Origin: a virus
Strand: one strand, 5' to 3'
IMG/VR virus record: IMGVR_UViG_3300026479_000027
Span: 1 to 35,950 of that record
DNA length: 35,950 nt
In this document: positions 16,450 to 24,864 of the stretch, piece after piece
How positions within the stretch are numbered: the first letter of the stretch is position 1
Layout of the letters: every line of letters begins with the position of its first letter
Notes under the pieces: generated by a model
The model's database searches: none
Seen by the model: the letters and a program-made list of their open reading frames with translations, nothing else
Told to the model about the DNA's origin: nothing
Program-made: the position numbers and the translations under genes

Positions 16450-16878
16450 TTATTCAGGCATGTCAACAGGAGCTAAAACAACGACGTCATCGTCGGCGTT
16501 AACTACTGGTGATACACCGTATGATTGGCCACAGTTGCTAGCAAATTCTTTCAATTTTTCAATTGGAAGTAATTTAGCAGTTTCTGCATCAAGGCCTGGA
16601 TATGTAGCACTATTACCAACAAGCTCTGCCATTGTAGAAATTTCATCGTCTTGTTTAGCACCAATTTTTGCTTTTAATTCTGCTAGTTCGTCAGTAACGG
16701 GTTTAAGCGCATTAGCAACAACATCGGCTAGTTTGCCTTCGCTGTCTGCGCCTTCGTCGTCGCTGGTGTCACTATTAGAATGAAGCCCATTGTACGCTTC
16801 TAAAATCTGATCTTCTGTTGCATTATCTGCAATTTCGATACCAGCTTCTTTTAGCGCGTTTAAAATGAGATCTTTCAT
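16450..16878 (-). CDS. Scaffold protein from an internal in-frame start
   Basis: Within the protease gene, codon 302 is an ATG at 16878 preceded by AGAGGG with seven bases between. This is a better ribosome site than that of the full gene. It would give 142 aa: an acidic, helical protein (isoelectric point clearly low) with a coiled-coil-like LKPVTDELAELKAKI. Many phages, lambda C/Nu3 being the classic case, make a free scaffold from such a nested start. Inferred from the sequence; not proven. Confidence 0.68.
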   Translation of the reverse strand: MKDLILNALKEAGIEIADNATEDQILEAYNGLHSNSDTSDDEGADSEGKLADVVANALKPVTDELAELKAKIGAKQDDEISTMAELVGNSATYPGLDAETAKLLPIEKLKEFASNCGQSYGVSPVVNADDDVVVLAPVDMPE

Positions 16879-17781
16879 TTCGTCACCCTCTGAGTTGGTT
16901 TTTGGAATAGATTGGACATTGCTGTCCACGAGTAGTGGAGTTCCCACCGTTGCTACTGAGCCCGTATTTATAGAATAGGGAACGGTAAACAATTCTTTAT
17001 TAAAAAAGTAAGTAACGGATTTTTCCGACACTTCTTTAATATAATCTGCTTTTAAAGGCGACTTATTTAGGGCTTTAAAAAGTAATTCTTCGATTTCTTT
17101 ATCGGAATAGCTTTTAGATTCCTCTGGCGAGTTTATTTCTTCATCATTTAATTCTAAGTGATGAATGTCAATCTCAGAGCCATCGGAATTTACTGCCATG
17201 CCTACGCCTTGTTCAGGAGTAGCTGCGCCAATGCTGTCTAATAATATAGCATCATGATCGAAAACCATTTCACTAGCTATCATTTTATATTCTTGACCTT
17301 TTCCATTTCTTTCTGCAAATTCTAATTCTTCGACGGTTAAAAAAACGCCAGTAGAAGTATGGATAGGCCGTGGGGTTTCTGAATTTTCTAGTTCTGAAAT
17401 ACGATCAAGAAGTCTTTTGCCTCTGTCCGTTTTCACAGCTTCAGAAACATTAATTACTTTATCCAAATGGATCCTATTCCCGACCTTTTTAACGTTTTCA
17501 TTATAGGCACCGGCATAATAATTATGGATTGAATCAGGGTCGTTGGCAGAAATAGCCTTTCCTTCGTTATTAGTAGGATGTTCTATAGGGGCTAAAGTTC
17601 TTTCTAATGTTTTGTAGCTTTTATTTATTTCTGTTGAAGGATATAAAATTCCGTTCATAACAACGTCATCTGGCAAAGTGTAGCTACTAACAATAATGTG
17701 TTCTATCCCTTCACGCATTTCTCTATAGATAGACGACTTGTTAATAGCAGTTGAGCATTGGACCATTATTTTATTTAACAT
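16450..17781 (-). CDS. Prohead protease-scaffold fusion (DUF2213-like)
   Basis: Residues about 1-210 match DUF2213-type head maturation proteins (MNGILYPSTEINKSYKTLE, APIEHPTNNEG, YAGAYNENV, PIHTSTGVF, DHDAILLD). The rest is a linker and an acidic helical C-terminus (about 302-443) with LADVVANALKPVTDELAELKA, typical of scaffolds. The protease would cut the scaffold and itself during head maturation. The start at 17781 has only a weak ribosome site; a later Met (residue 6) is possible. It follows the MuF-like gene by 79 bases in which I see nothing else. Confidence 0.8.
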   Translation of the reverse strand: MLNKIMVQCSTAINKSSIYREMREGIEHIIVSSYTLPDDVVMNGILYPSTEINKSYKTLERTLAPIEHPTNNEGKAISANDPDSIHNYYAGAYNENVKKVGNRIHLDKVINVSEAVKTDRGKRLLDRISELENSETPRPIHTSTGVFLTVEELEFAERNGKGQEYKMIASEMVFDHDAILLDSIGAATPEQGVGMAVNSDGSEIDIHHLELNDEEINSPEESKSYSDKEIEELLFKALNKSPLKADYIKEVSEKSVTYFFNKELFTVPYSINTGSVATVGTPLLVDSNVQSIPKTNSEGDEMKDLILNALKEAGIEIADNATEDQILEAYNGLHSNSDTSDDEGADSEGKLADVVANALKPVTDELAELKAKIGAKQDDEISTMAELVGNSATYPGLDAETAKLLPIEKLKEFASNCGQSYGVSPVVNADDDVVVLAPVDMPE

Positions 17782-17860
17782 ATAATCTCAACTATCCTAA
17801 ACGATTTTAAACTGTAGGGCCATTTCACCGTATTTTTGCCTTTTTGAGAACCCCCCTTGA

Positions 17861-18772
17861 TCATTTTATTTTTTCTTGCTGGGGTGTTTTAATAGGATTA
17901 CCCTTAGAATCTATTAAAACTGTTTCAACAGAACATTTGCAATTAATCCTGTTTGCTCCTTGGTCCCACCACTCATTTTGGTCTGAAACACTATAAGCAT
18001 TCCCGTGTCGATCTGCATGTGTAGTTCTAGTAGTAGGGGTTAATGCTGAATAATGAATTACACCAGCTTCTAATCCTGTTTCCCGGGATATAGTTTTAGC
18101 CGCGTTACTTTTAGCGTCATTATAAGCCTTATTAACTTCTGTATAAACTATTCTTTTGGCATTAGACTTAGAAACATCGTATCTTTCTACAATCTGGCTA
18201 ATAATTTGCTTTCTAGACAAATTAGAATTTAACCCGTCGTTTATAACATTAAAAATTTGGCTAGATGTTTTTTGGGATAACCCTTTAACTACATTAAAGC
18301 TACTAATATATAGGCCTTGAAGCTTTTCACGGTATGCTCGGGATAAAACCATCGATTCAGGTGCAACTTTTTCTGCAGGCATATCGAATTTACCCGTTAT
18401 GCCTAAAATTGCAGCAAAAGCTATTAGCTGATTAAAATGATTGGTTTCTTCCAAAGTGCCTTGACGGTAGGGCTGTTCTATTTCGCCTTTATACCACCAA
18501 TTGGGAGTAACTTGGTCATTATTAGTTTCTAGCAATTCGGAATTAAGGGTTAATTCTATTTGTTTACGGATTTGGTCTAATTCAGTAGGGCTAATCCTAT
18601 AATCGTAAACTACACCTTCCTGATTAATTACCGTTTTTTCAACTTTTATAGAATAGGGTATAGACTTAAATAGTTCTAAAACCGTTCTTTTGGTAGAATC
18701 CAGTCTTTGGTTAATTTTCTTAGTGGTTCTTCTACGGTTTCTATATTGGCCCGTAGGATCCTTTCTATTCAT
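17861..18772 (-). CDS. Head morphogenesis protein (MuF / SPP1 gp7 family)
   Basis: The 303-aa product carries the MuF domain in its C-terminal half: SKSNAKRIVYTEVNKAYNDAK, then TPTTRTTHADRHGNAYSV and a closing RINCKCSVE. MuF proteins are minor head components bound to the portal and some are ejected with DNA. The N-terminus is basic (RNRRRTTKKINQR). No toxin domain is fused. It overlaps the portal gene by 8 bases. A short 79-base gap follows. Confidence 0.88.
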   Translation of the reverse strand: MNRKDPTGQYRNRRRTTKKINQRLDSTKRTVLELFKSIPYSIKVEKTVINQEGVVYDYRISPTELDQIRKQIELTLNSELLETNNDQVTPNWWYKGEIEQPYRQGTLEETNHFNQLIAFAAILGITGKFDMPAEKVAPESMVLSRAYREKLQGLYISSFNVVKGLSQKTSSQIFNVINDGLNSNLSRKQIISQIVERYDVSKSNAKRIVYTEVNKAYNDAKSNAAKTISRETGLEAGVIHYSALTPTTRTTHADRHGNAYSVSDQNEWWDQGANRINCKCSVETVLIDSKGNPIKTPQQEKIK

Positions 18773-20165
18773 TAACTGAACCTGATTCTTCTATTTCGTC
18801 TATGTCATCTAGCTCTTCCCCTTCAACCTCTTCCTCGAAGTCTTCTGTTTCGTATCCTGCTTCTAAACGGATTTCTTCGCCTGTAAAAGGTAGTGTGCCG
18901 CCTGACATATATTGCTTTTGGTTTGTCTCTGACATTTTAATAGCATTTTCTAGTTTTTCATTTGCAGATAAAGCCAATAGGTCTGACCAAATAATTTCAT
19001 AATTGCTAACAGCTATAACGCCGTTCTTCATAAACCAATCTATAACTTTTGAAACAATTTCCGTTTGGAAGTCGTTTCTTCGGCTATTAATCCCCGAAAG
19101 GAATTGCTTACTGTCTTGATCCGACGCCAAACGCCCTGTTTGTTTACCAGAAATAATTGTTGCAGGGATTCTAGATGCTGCCGCAATATCACTTAGGGCA
19201 GAATTAAAAAAGCCTTCAGGATTAGTTAAATTGCTATCTAACACTTTTGGCTCTAAACCGGGTGTCCACAAAGATCGGTTGTTTCTGTTGCGAATAAATT
19301 CATTATATTTTTCATTAAATTTATCTAAAAGCGTTTCGTTGGCCTTAGCACTGGCGCCATCTACTAATTGGAAAATAATAGATTGGGCTGCGTTTTTGTA
19401 AAAGCCTTCACCGCCTGCCCCTATAATCTTACGTAAATCCATTAATGAATTGTAACAGGCTTCTAGAACCGAAACACCGTATATTCCCCCATCGTCTGCA
19501 CCTTCTGCAGCAATAATAATCCTATCAGGGTGGATGTTAAAGCTATTGGCCTCTTTATCGTTTTTATCACCTGCCCCACCGCTTGTGTACTGATACATTG
19601 TAGGTAAGCCGTAGTTTTCACTAGCGGGATTGGTGTCTGTTTCTAAAACTTTTAATTGCCCTTCATACATTGGCGTCATAGAAACTAATGCGCCCTGGCC
19701 GCTACCTTTTGTTTGAATAGGTTGTTCTGGTTGTAGTCCATCCCTGAATCGCATAAACAAACCAGCATAGCGGCCAACCCTTTGTCTATTGTCTAAAGAT
19801 TTTAGTCTCTGCCAAAGTTTAGTTCTTTTGCATAGTATTTCGAATTCAGCAGAAACACCTTCAACACGGGGATTATCTGTCCATCCTGTTATAACGGGAA
19901 GTTCTGCAATATTTTTAGCTATACCGAATCGCCGGTACATGTTCCAGGTGTTTTCAAAAGTAACTTTTTGCGGATAGCCATAATCTATAAAAACATTATG
20001 TAAAGTGTCCGCCTGATCATAGCCTCCTGAAACTGCACTAGCAAGCCTGGAACGAAGATCCTGAGTTTCTATTGAATTAGAAGCTAATTCTTGGGATAGC
20101 TTACTAACTTCTTGTTCTAAAACTTTGGGATCGGATTTATTTTTTCGCCATGGATTTATATTCAT
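18765..20165 (-). CDS. Portal protein (DUF1073 family)
   Basis: The 466-aa product lies directly after the large terminase. It has family features: FIDYGYPQKVTFENTWNMY, GIAKNIAELPVITGW, the IHPDRIIIAAEG segment, and SRIPATIISGKQTGRLASD in the C-terminal half. It ends in a very acidic tail (EEEVEGEELDDIDEIEESG). The portal is the dodecameric DNA gate of the head. The family also goes under an anti-CBASS name because some members are fused to Acb1; no Acb1 domain is present here. Its ATG overlaps the terminase stop (TAATG). Confidence 0.9.
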   Translation of the reverse strand: MNINPWRKNKSDPKVLEQEVSKLSQELASNSIETQDLRSRLASAVSGGYDQADTLHNVFIDYGYPQKVTFENTWNMYRRFGIAKNIAELPVITGWTDNPRVEGVSAEFEILCKRTKLWQRLKSLDNRQRVGRYAGLFMRFRDGLQPEQPIQTKGSGQGALVSMTPMYEGQLKVLETDTNPASENYGLPTMYQYTSGGAGDKNDKEANSFNIHPDRIIIAAEGADDGGIYGVSVLEACYNSLMDLRKIIGAGGEGFYKNAAQSIIFQLVDGASAKANETLLDKFNEKYNEFIRNRNNRSLWTPGLEPKVLDSNLTNPEGFFNSALSDIAAASRIPATIISGKQTGRLASDQDSKQFLSGINSRRNDFQTEIVSKVIDWFMKNGVIAVSNYEIIWSDLLALSANEKLENAIKMSETNQKQYMSGGTLPFTGEEIRLEAGYETEDFEEEVEGEELDDIDEIEESGSVNE

Positions 20166-21424
20166 TAATTTTGTCCTAATGCCATTTCCAACAGTTCGCC
20201 GAGGTTTTCGCCCTCATTACTGAGCTCAGTTAGGGCGTATACTACCGCATCTATGCGGTTTGGAGAATCTTTTGTATTAAAAGGAACCCATTCCATCATT
20301 TCCGATTCCAAATCTTGGAGTTCATCTTCATGGGCTATTCGATTTTGTTCATATAATGCTACTATAGGTTCTGCCCTTAAAGCTTTACCTTTTTTAGCAT
20401 GTACTTTAATCACTCTGCCTTTAAAGCCGTTAAGCCTTAAAACATTTTCAACTAAATCCCCGCCTTGGTTGGTTTCTACAATAACCGCATCGGCTTCATG
20501 CTTATCGTAAGCAAGAATAACCCGGTTTGCCCAGGTTTGTGTTGATTCTTTACAAGTATAGTCTGCTAAAACTTTAAAGTCTTCTCCATGTTTAGAAGCT
20601 GCAACTATACCTGTTTCGTCAGAGTTTTCGTTATTTGTTACTGCAGGATCTACCGCGATTATTGTTCTGTCCGGATCAGATGTTATTGTTTTCGATTGGG
20701 CAGACAGAATCATTTCGTAATCCCATAAAGCCCCTACCGTATCCAAAGTAAATTTACCAGACAAAAATCGGTCCCGTTGCTTTTGTGGTAGCCTTTCTAG
20801 CCGGGAAATGTAACTGGTAGGCAGGTTGTCTACGTTATCCCTTGGGTTCATTAAAAGGTAAGGCACTGCGTTAGCCAAGGGTTTTAGGCTTACTGGGTCA
20901 CGGTTTTCAACAAAATAGAGATAAGTCCAATGCTTTTTTGTTGGCGGGTTAAAATCAAACCAGAATCTTAGGGTTAATGCAGAATTTTCCGCTAAACGTG
21001 TTTGTAACATAAGTATTGCATCATAAGAAACCTGACTGCACTCGTTTACATATATAGTACTGTACTCATTACCCAGGATCTTTTCAACTCTTTCTTTATC
21101 ATCAATACCACCAAACCAAATTTCTGATCCATTGGGAAATATAACAAACCAATCGGATTTATTATATTTAACCTCTACATCAGGGAAGCATATAGACAGG
21201 ACTTTTGGGAAAGTGTCGTACCAGATTGACGTTTTAACATGATTAAACCTAAATCTAGTAATTAAATGCCTAGATTTAGTTTTGCATGCCCTAATAATTA
21301 TAGATCTAATAATTATAAAGGTTTTACCGGACCTACTTCCCCCAAAAAGACCACTTTCTTCATTGGAAGCTAATATCTGACTAGCTTCTTTTTGTTTTGG
21401 GGTACGTTTAAAGATCTGATTCAT
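20165..21424 (-). CDS. terL: Terminase large subunit
   Basis: ATPase motifs are clear: Walker A GGSRSGKT (about 28-35), Walker B TIYVNECS (about 123-130, Glu 128) and a coupling motif FWFDFNPP. The C-terminal RNase H-like nuclease has TIIAVDPAVTNNENSDETGI, DAVIVETNQGGD and PNRIDAVVYAL with the acidic metal ligands. It packages DNA into the prohead through the portal. I take ATG 21424; a TTG three codons upstream is also open. It overlaps the small subunit by 17 bases, without a clear ribosome site, so translation is probably coupled. Confidence 0.94.
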   Translation of the reverse strand: MNQIFKRTPKQKEASQILASNEESGLFGGSRSGKTFIIIRSIIIRACKTKSRHLITRFRFNHVKTSIWYDTFPKVLSICFPDVEVKYNKSDWFVIFPNGSEIWFGGIDDKERVEKILGNEYSTIYVNECSQVSYDAILMLQTRLAENSALTLRFWFDFNPPTKKHWTYLYFVENRDPVSLKPLANAVPYLLMNPRDNVDNLPTSYISRLERLPQKQRDRFLSGKFTLDTVGALWDYEMILSAQSKTITSDPDRTIIAVDPAVTNNENSDETGIVAASKHGEDFKVLADYTCKESTQTWANRVILAYDKHEADAVIVETNQGGDLVENVLRLNGFKGRVIKVHAKKGKALRAEPIVALYEQNRIAHEDELQDLESEMMEWVPFNTKDSPNRIDAVVYALTELSNEGENLGELLEMALGQN

Positions 21425-21884
21425 CTGCAGCAATGCTTATAGTTAAGTTGCCCTTTACATCTACATCGCTTTGGATTCTGTCGCCGTATTGTTTATGATT
21501 AAGTTTGCTCATAATCCATTTTCTTGTATTAACCCTAAGATTAGATCTTTGAATGTTTTCATTATTCGCCACAATTATAGATTCACCTGATTTTAGCTCT
21601 TTTTCCATAAAATCATTTCTTGAATCATCGGCTATTTCTAATAGTTCTTCGGCAAGGTAGTCCATCTGACGCCGCTTAGCTTCGCGAAACCGTTCCGCGA
21701 TTTCTACGTCTGCACTAATCCAACGGGATACGGTGCTAACACTTGGGGGATCAAAAGGAGCAGATTCTAAAATCCTGCCCATACCTAACGAAGTTTCAGG
21801 AATGCGTTCAAGTAAAAAATCCATGACTTGTTTTTTGTCATGTTTTTTATTGTAATTTATTTCCGCCTTTTTACTCTTAGCCAT
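21408..21884 (-). CDS. terS: Terminase small subunit
   Basis: The 158-aa product has an N-terminal HTH-like segment (KKQVMDFLLERIPE...PPSVSTVSRWISADVEIAERF), a central helix (RRQMDYLAEELLEIADD) and a C-terminal SKLNHKQYGDRIQ, a typical small-terminase layout. It recognises phage DNA and recruits the large subunit. ATG 21884 is preferred because AGGTG lies six bases upstream; the frame is open 12 codons further. A strong promoter lies 36-64 bases upstream, making this the first gene of the late block. Confidence 0.85.
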   Translation of the reverse strand: MAKSKKAEINYNKKHDKKQVMDFLLERIPETSLGMGRILESAPFDPPSVSTVSRWISADVEIAERFREAKRRQMDYLAEELLEIADDSRNDFMEKELKSGESIIVANNENIQRSNLRVNTRKWIMSKLNHKQYGDRIQSDVDVKGNLTISIAADESDL

Positions 21885-21919
21885 ATTTACACCTATTTTA
21901 CAAATACAATCTTTTAACA

Positions 21920-21948
21920 ATTATAAACTTAGTTGGCCATAATGTAAA
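21920..21948 (-). promoter_or_regulatory. Promoter of the terminase and late operon
   Basis: On the minus strand: -35 TTTACA (21948-21943), a 17-base spacer, -10 TATAAT (21925-21920). This is close to a perfect sigma-70 promoter and points into the small terminase gene. The GTTTAC core is shared with the other promoters of this phage, but the preceding GGG block is absent. Confidence 0.75.
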
Positions 21949-21965
21949 CAAGAGTTCTACGGTTT

Positions 21966-22264
21966 AAAGGTTACTAAATAGCCATTTACTAAAAACCCCT
22001 TGTGTAACCACCTAAGCTATTAAAATATATAGCTTTATTCCGTAAAGGTTACAAAGACACGGCATTTGCTCCTAAACCCTTTTTATACAGGGAGAGAGAG
22101 ATAAACTTATAATTATATACATTTTAATTCTTCTATCATTACCAATTATACTATTGTAACTCTGTAACCTTTAATATTATAGTATATATAAATGTATATA
22201 AATTAACAACTTATAAGAGTTACAGTAAAAAGCTACAATATAGGTTACATTAAGCAAAGGTTAC
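21966..22264. repeat. Iteron-like GGTTAC repeats (six copies)
   Basis: AAAGGTTAC occurs on the plus strand at 21966-21974, 22044-22052 and 22256-22264, and reversed (GTAACCTTT) at 22164-22172. Shorter GGTTAC cores lie at 22243-22248 and, reversed, at 22004-22009. Two copies extend to AAAGGTTACAAAG. Spacing is irregular (about 35-115 bases). Confidence 0.7.
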
Positions 22265-22290
22265 AAAGTTTTAACCTGCTTAATGCAACC
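22243..22290. repeat. Long imperfect inverted repeat downstream of the primase gene
   Basis: GGTT-a-CATTAAGCA-aa-GGTTA pairs with TAACC-TGCTTAATG-c-AACC around an 8-base loop. That is about 18 pairs with one mismatch and one 2-base bulge. Two iteron copies are part of it. On the minus strand no T-run follows, so it is a poor intrinsic terminator; an origin hairpin or RNA-stabilising structure is more likely. Confidence 0.65.
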
Positions 22291-22297
22291 GTAAATT

Positions 22298-24586
22298 TTA
22301 GTCTTTAGAAAGAACCTCTCTAATCTCTGCATTAGTCATTGGCTTCACTGTCCAAATTCTTCTGGATTTCCCCTCCCATTTAACTACTTTAGGATGCTGG
22401 GTATATCCTAATCTTTTATAAATGCCATTAATATGGTTAACTGCTAGCTTATTAATTATCATGTCCAGCTCATTTTCTATTGCAGTAGCCAAGCTATGGG
22501 AATCAAAAGCTTCTTTGCAATAACCATGTCCGCCTTGTTCTAATAGCATTTTGGCTTCGTTATAGCCTTGGTGGTTAGCATTTTCCGTATGGATTACAGT
22601 TCTTTTAGCCCAGGAATCCGGAGCGCCCCTTAAATTCCTAAACTCCTCACTTATTTCATGATCTTCTAACCACTTCCTAATATCCCCGGGTTCTTCTAGT
22701 AGGTCAAAAATACGATCAAAATAAGCAGTTTTGTCTTTAATCTCAGGTGCTTTAGCAAAAACTATCCACCATCTGCGATCTTCTTCATCGATAGGAATAG
22801 CGTCTTTAAAGTTAGTGGTTGCTAAATAATTAGTATGGTTCCTTATAGTATAAGGTCTAATGCCTTTGTCATTAATAGAAACTTTTCTATCAGTAATTAG
22901 CGGCTTTAAATTATTTAAAGTTTCGTATCTGTTATGTCCTGCAACTTTTAATTCGTTTAAAACCGTAACCAATTTGCCTTCTGCCCAAGAATTAAAATTA
23001 GAGCAAACAGCCACTGGTCCTACAGAATCAACATTGTGATCGCCGAGAGCTGCATTTAAAAGTCTTTCTATAAAAGTTTTGCCTATTCCGTATTTACCCT
23101 GAATAACCGGAGCCCAAAGTAATAATTGCCCTGGGTGTTGTACCTGCCAAGCTAACCAATCGAACATTATTTCTGAATCTTTTTCGCCCAATATGTTTCT
23201 AAAGTGGTCCAAAATAGGGGTAATGTCATTAACATATTCCTCATTTGCTTTTGGCGTTTTGTTATGATTAAAAAGGTTATAATATTCGGTTTGCTCTTCT
23301 ATATAAATAGCATCCTTACTTAAAGGATTATATCTACAAGCCCCTACTATTCTTACATAACCGTGATCAGCAACAAATTTAGATGCCGAAGGTTTTCCGC
23401 CTCCTTCGCTTTCAGGAACATATTTTCCACATATAGCATTAAAAGCCGGGGACGAAACCATTAGCCCCGTTTCCATATTTACATATCTATCTTGACTTGA
23501 ATCAAAAAGCCAAGGTTTGCACCATTCAGGGGTATGGTTTTCGTGACCAAATTCAAATGTGGGCATAATTAATGAACGCATCATAGAAATAGGAGGAGCG
23601 AAACCCGTTAATTCTTTCATTCTAATTTTTAATGCGTTGGCTGCGGTATTAAAATCTACACCCTTTAGATTCATTTCTTTAACCTTAGGCACAACTTCTA
23701 ATTCCAAATCTTTTTTATTACTGGAAGACCGGATTATTTCAACCGCTTCATCTATACTTTTGCCATAAGAAGCATCACGCGATAGGTGCACCAAGGTTCC
23801 TAAGCTAATCCCTTGGTCACTAAAAGTGGCCCATTTAGCCTCGCATTCTCCTTCTTTGTATTTGGAACCTTGGCTTGACCATTTATCAAATAGTTCTAAA
23901 CCTTTATCTTTGTCCCAACTATATAAAGCCATTCCTACGCGGTACCAAGTGTCGTATTCCACGTCACTATCAATTTCCCATAGCCATTTTTTAACCTGCT
24001 CTGGCTCTGCTTGGCTAAAGCCTGACGAATTAACCAGTTGCTCTAATTCCTGAAAAGCGTTCCCGTCTTCAGCATCGGTGTTTTTTATAATAGTTAAAGA
24101 ACTATCTAAAAGTTTAATTAGTTCACTGGGTGCTTGCTGCTGGATAAATTCGTTATGGGTGTTGTCCTTATCCCAAATATAAAATTTTCCATTAACCTCT
24201 GAGCCTGGTATAACGCACTGTTTACCTCGGGTTAATATGTCTATTCCTTTATATTTACCCCGCGGCTTTCTAAGCTTTCCTACAGAATCGGAATCATATT
24301 TAAAGTAAATGTGCCACCCGTTGCCAGCTGTTTTAACTGTTTTAACTAACTCGTAGCCTAGGTCGTGACAAAGTTCTTGGTAGCCTTCATTCCCGCCGTT
24401 GCGAGGATCTATATCTATAACCAAGTCGTTCTTTCCTAAAACCCAACCGTAATTTCCTTCGTGGTTTAAAAGAGCTTTTTGGTTTAGTACTTCGGACGGC
24501 CAATTGTTAATTAAAGGCTTTTTTCCGTCCAAAATCGTTAAATGTTTTCTTTTTTCTAAAAATTGTGATATTATTGCATTTGACAT
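22298..24586 (-). CDS. Primase-polymerase / SF3 helicase (NrS-1 polymerase-like layout)
   Basis: Residues about 20-165 form an archaeo-eukaryotic Prim-Pol domain: VIDIDPRNGG (Asp58, Asp60), GNGWHIYFKY (His92) and GIDILTRG (Asp116). A PriCT-2-like segment follows at about 195-260 (VKKWLWEIDSDVEYDTWYRV). The C-terminal half is a DUF5906-type SF3 helicase with Walker A GKYGIGKT (497-504), Walker B VTVLNEL (540-546) and sensor segment ATTNFKDAIPIDEEDRRWW. It would prime and unwind at the origin. GAGGAG precedes the ATG. The same domain order is known from the deep-sea phage NrS-1 polymerase. Confidence 0.9.
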   Translation of the reverse strand: MSNAIISQFLEKRKHLTILDGKKPLINNWPSEVLNQKALLNHEGNYGWVLGKNDLVIDIDPRNGGNEGYQELCHDLGYELVKTVKTAGNGWHIYFKYDSDSVGKLRKPRGKYKGIDILTRGKQCVIPGSEVNGKFYIWDKDNTHNEFIQQQAPSELIKLLDSSLTIIKNTDAEDGNAFQELEQLVNSSGFSQAEPEQVKKWLWEIDSDVEYDTWYRVGMALYSWDKDKGLELFDKWSSQGSKYKEGECEAKWATFSDQGISLGTLVHLSRDASYGKSIDEAVEIIRSSSNKKDLELEVVPKVKEMNLKGVDFNTAANALKIRMKELTGFAPPISMMRSLIMPTFEFGHENHTPEWCKPWLFDSSQDRYVNMETGLMVSSPAFNAICGKYVPESEGGGKPSASKFVADHGYVRIVGACRYNPLSKDAIYIEEQTEYYNLFNHNKTPKANEEYVNDITPILDHFRNILGEKDSEIMFDWLAWQVQHPGQLLLWAPVIQGKYGIGKTFIERLLNAALGDHNVDSVGPVAVCSNFNSWAEGKLVTVLNELKVAGHNRYETLNNLKPLITDRKVSINDKGIRPYTIRNHTNYLATTNFKDAIPIDEEDRRWWIVFAKAPEIKDKTAYFDRIFDLLEEPGDIRKWLEDHEISEEFRNLRGAPDSWAKRTVIHTENANHQGYNEAKMLLEQGGHGYCKEAFDSHSLATAIENELDMIINKLAVNHINGIYKRLGYTQHPKVVKWEGKSRRIWTVKPMTNAEIREVLSKD

Positions 24587-24665
24587 TTGTAAACTCCTCT
24601 TTCATATGTCATAGTGTTATAACCACTCCACTTATAATACTTTTTTGTTTGTTCATATCGTGTCG

Positions 24666-24708
24666 TTAAAATGGGATTTGCTTTCTCCGGAGCAAGTCCC
24701 ATTTTTTT
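24666..24708 (+). terminator. Hairpin with T-run in the divergent control region
   Basis: AATGGGATTTGCT pairs with AGCAAGTCCCATT (13 pairs, one G-U type), with CTCCGGAG in the loop region, then seven T on the plus strand. As a plus-strand terminator it has no visible gene upstream. On the minus strand it lies in the primase leader and is followed by TTTTAACG, so it may act as an attenuator there. Confidence 0.55.
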
Positions 24709-24766
24709 AATGAAACCTGACCTTTTAAATCCCTCCTAAGCTATCGTTTTTCAATAGCCACAGATA

Positions 24767-24795
24767 ATAGTAAATTAACTGTGGCTTAAAGTAAA
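24767..24795 (-). promoter_or_regulatory. Promoter for the primase-helicase gene
   Basis: On the minus strand: GTTTACTTT with -35 TTTACT (24795-24790), 17-base spacer, -10 TACTAT (24772-24767). It belongs to the same TTTACT-17 family as the right-arm promoters but faces left. An inverted repeat, AGCCACAG (24756-24763) and CTGTGGCT (24779-24786), brackets the -10, a likely operator. The leader of roughly 180 bases to the primase start holds no convincing gene. Confidence 0.7.
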
Positions 24796-24864
24796 CATAA
24801 ATTGTATACAAAATTATTGTTATAACTTAAAATTAAATCCTAATTAATAAAAAGGAAAAATATA

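Larger units (their letters stand above)
21949..22297. other. Gene-free AT-rich region, candidate replication origin
   Basis: Between the primase stop and the terminase promoter lie about 350 bases without a gene. They contain six GGTTAC units in both orientations, a very AT-rich block (about 22170-22215) and a long hairpin at 22243-22290. This combination of repeats, easily melted DNA and hairpin next to the primase-helicase gene fits an origin; a regulator-binding region is the alternative. Confidence 0.5.

Noticed and set aside
18765-20165. Anti-CBASS function for the portal-family protein
   Set aside because: The family name comes from fusions to Acb1; this protein has only portal-type segments and sits at the portal position.
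21966-22264. Repeats considered as a CRISPR array
   Set aside because: Units are only 6-13 bases, irregularly spaced and in both orientations; no spacer pattern.
22243-22290. Hairpin after the primase as intrinsic terminator
   Set aside because: No T-run follows on the minus strand; stem is imperfect and overlaps iterons, so an origin structure fits better.
24580-24608. Plus-strand promoter TTGACA-17-CATATG in the primase start region
   Set aside because: The -35 is perfect, but the -10 matches only three of six bases and the -35 lies within the primase coding sequence; no gene follows before the terminator.
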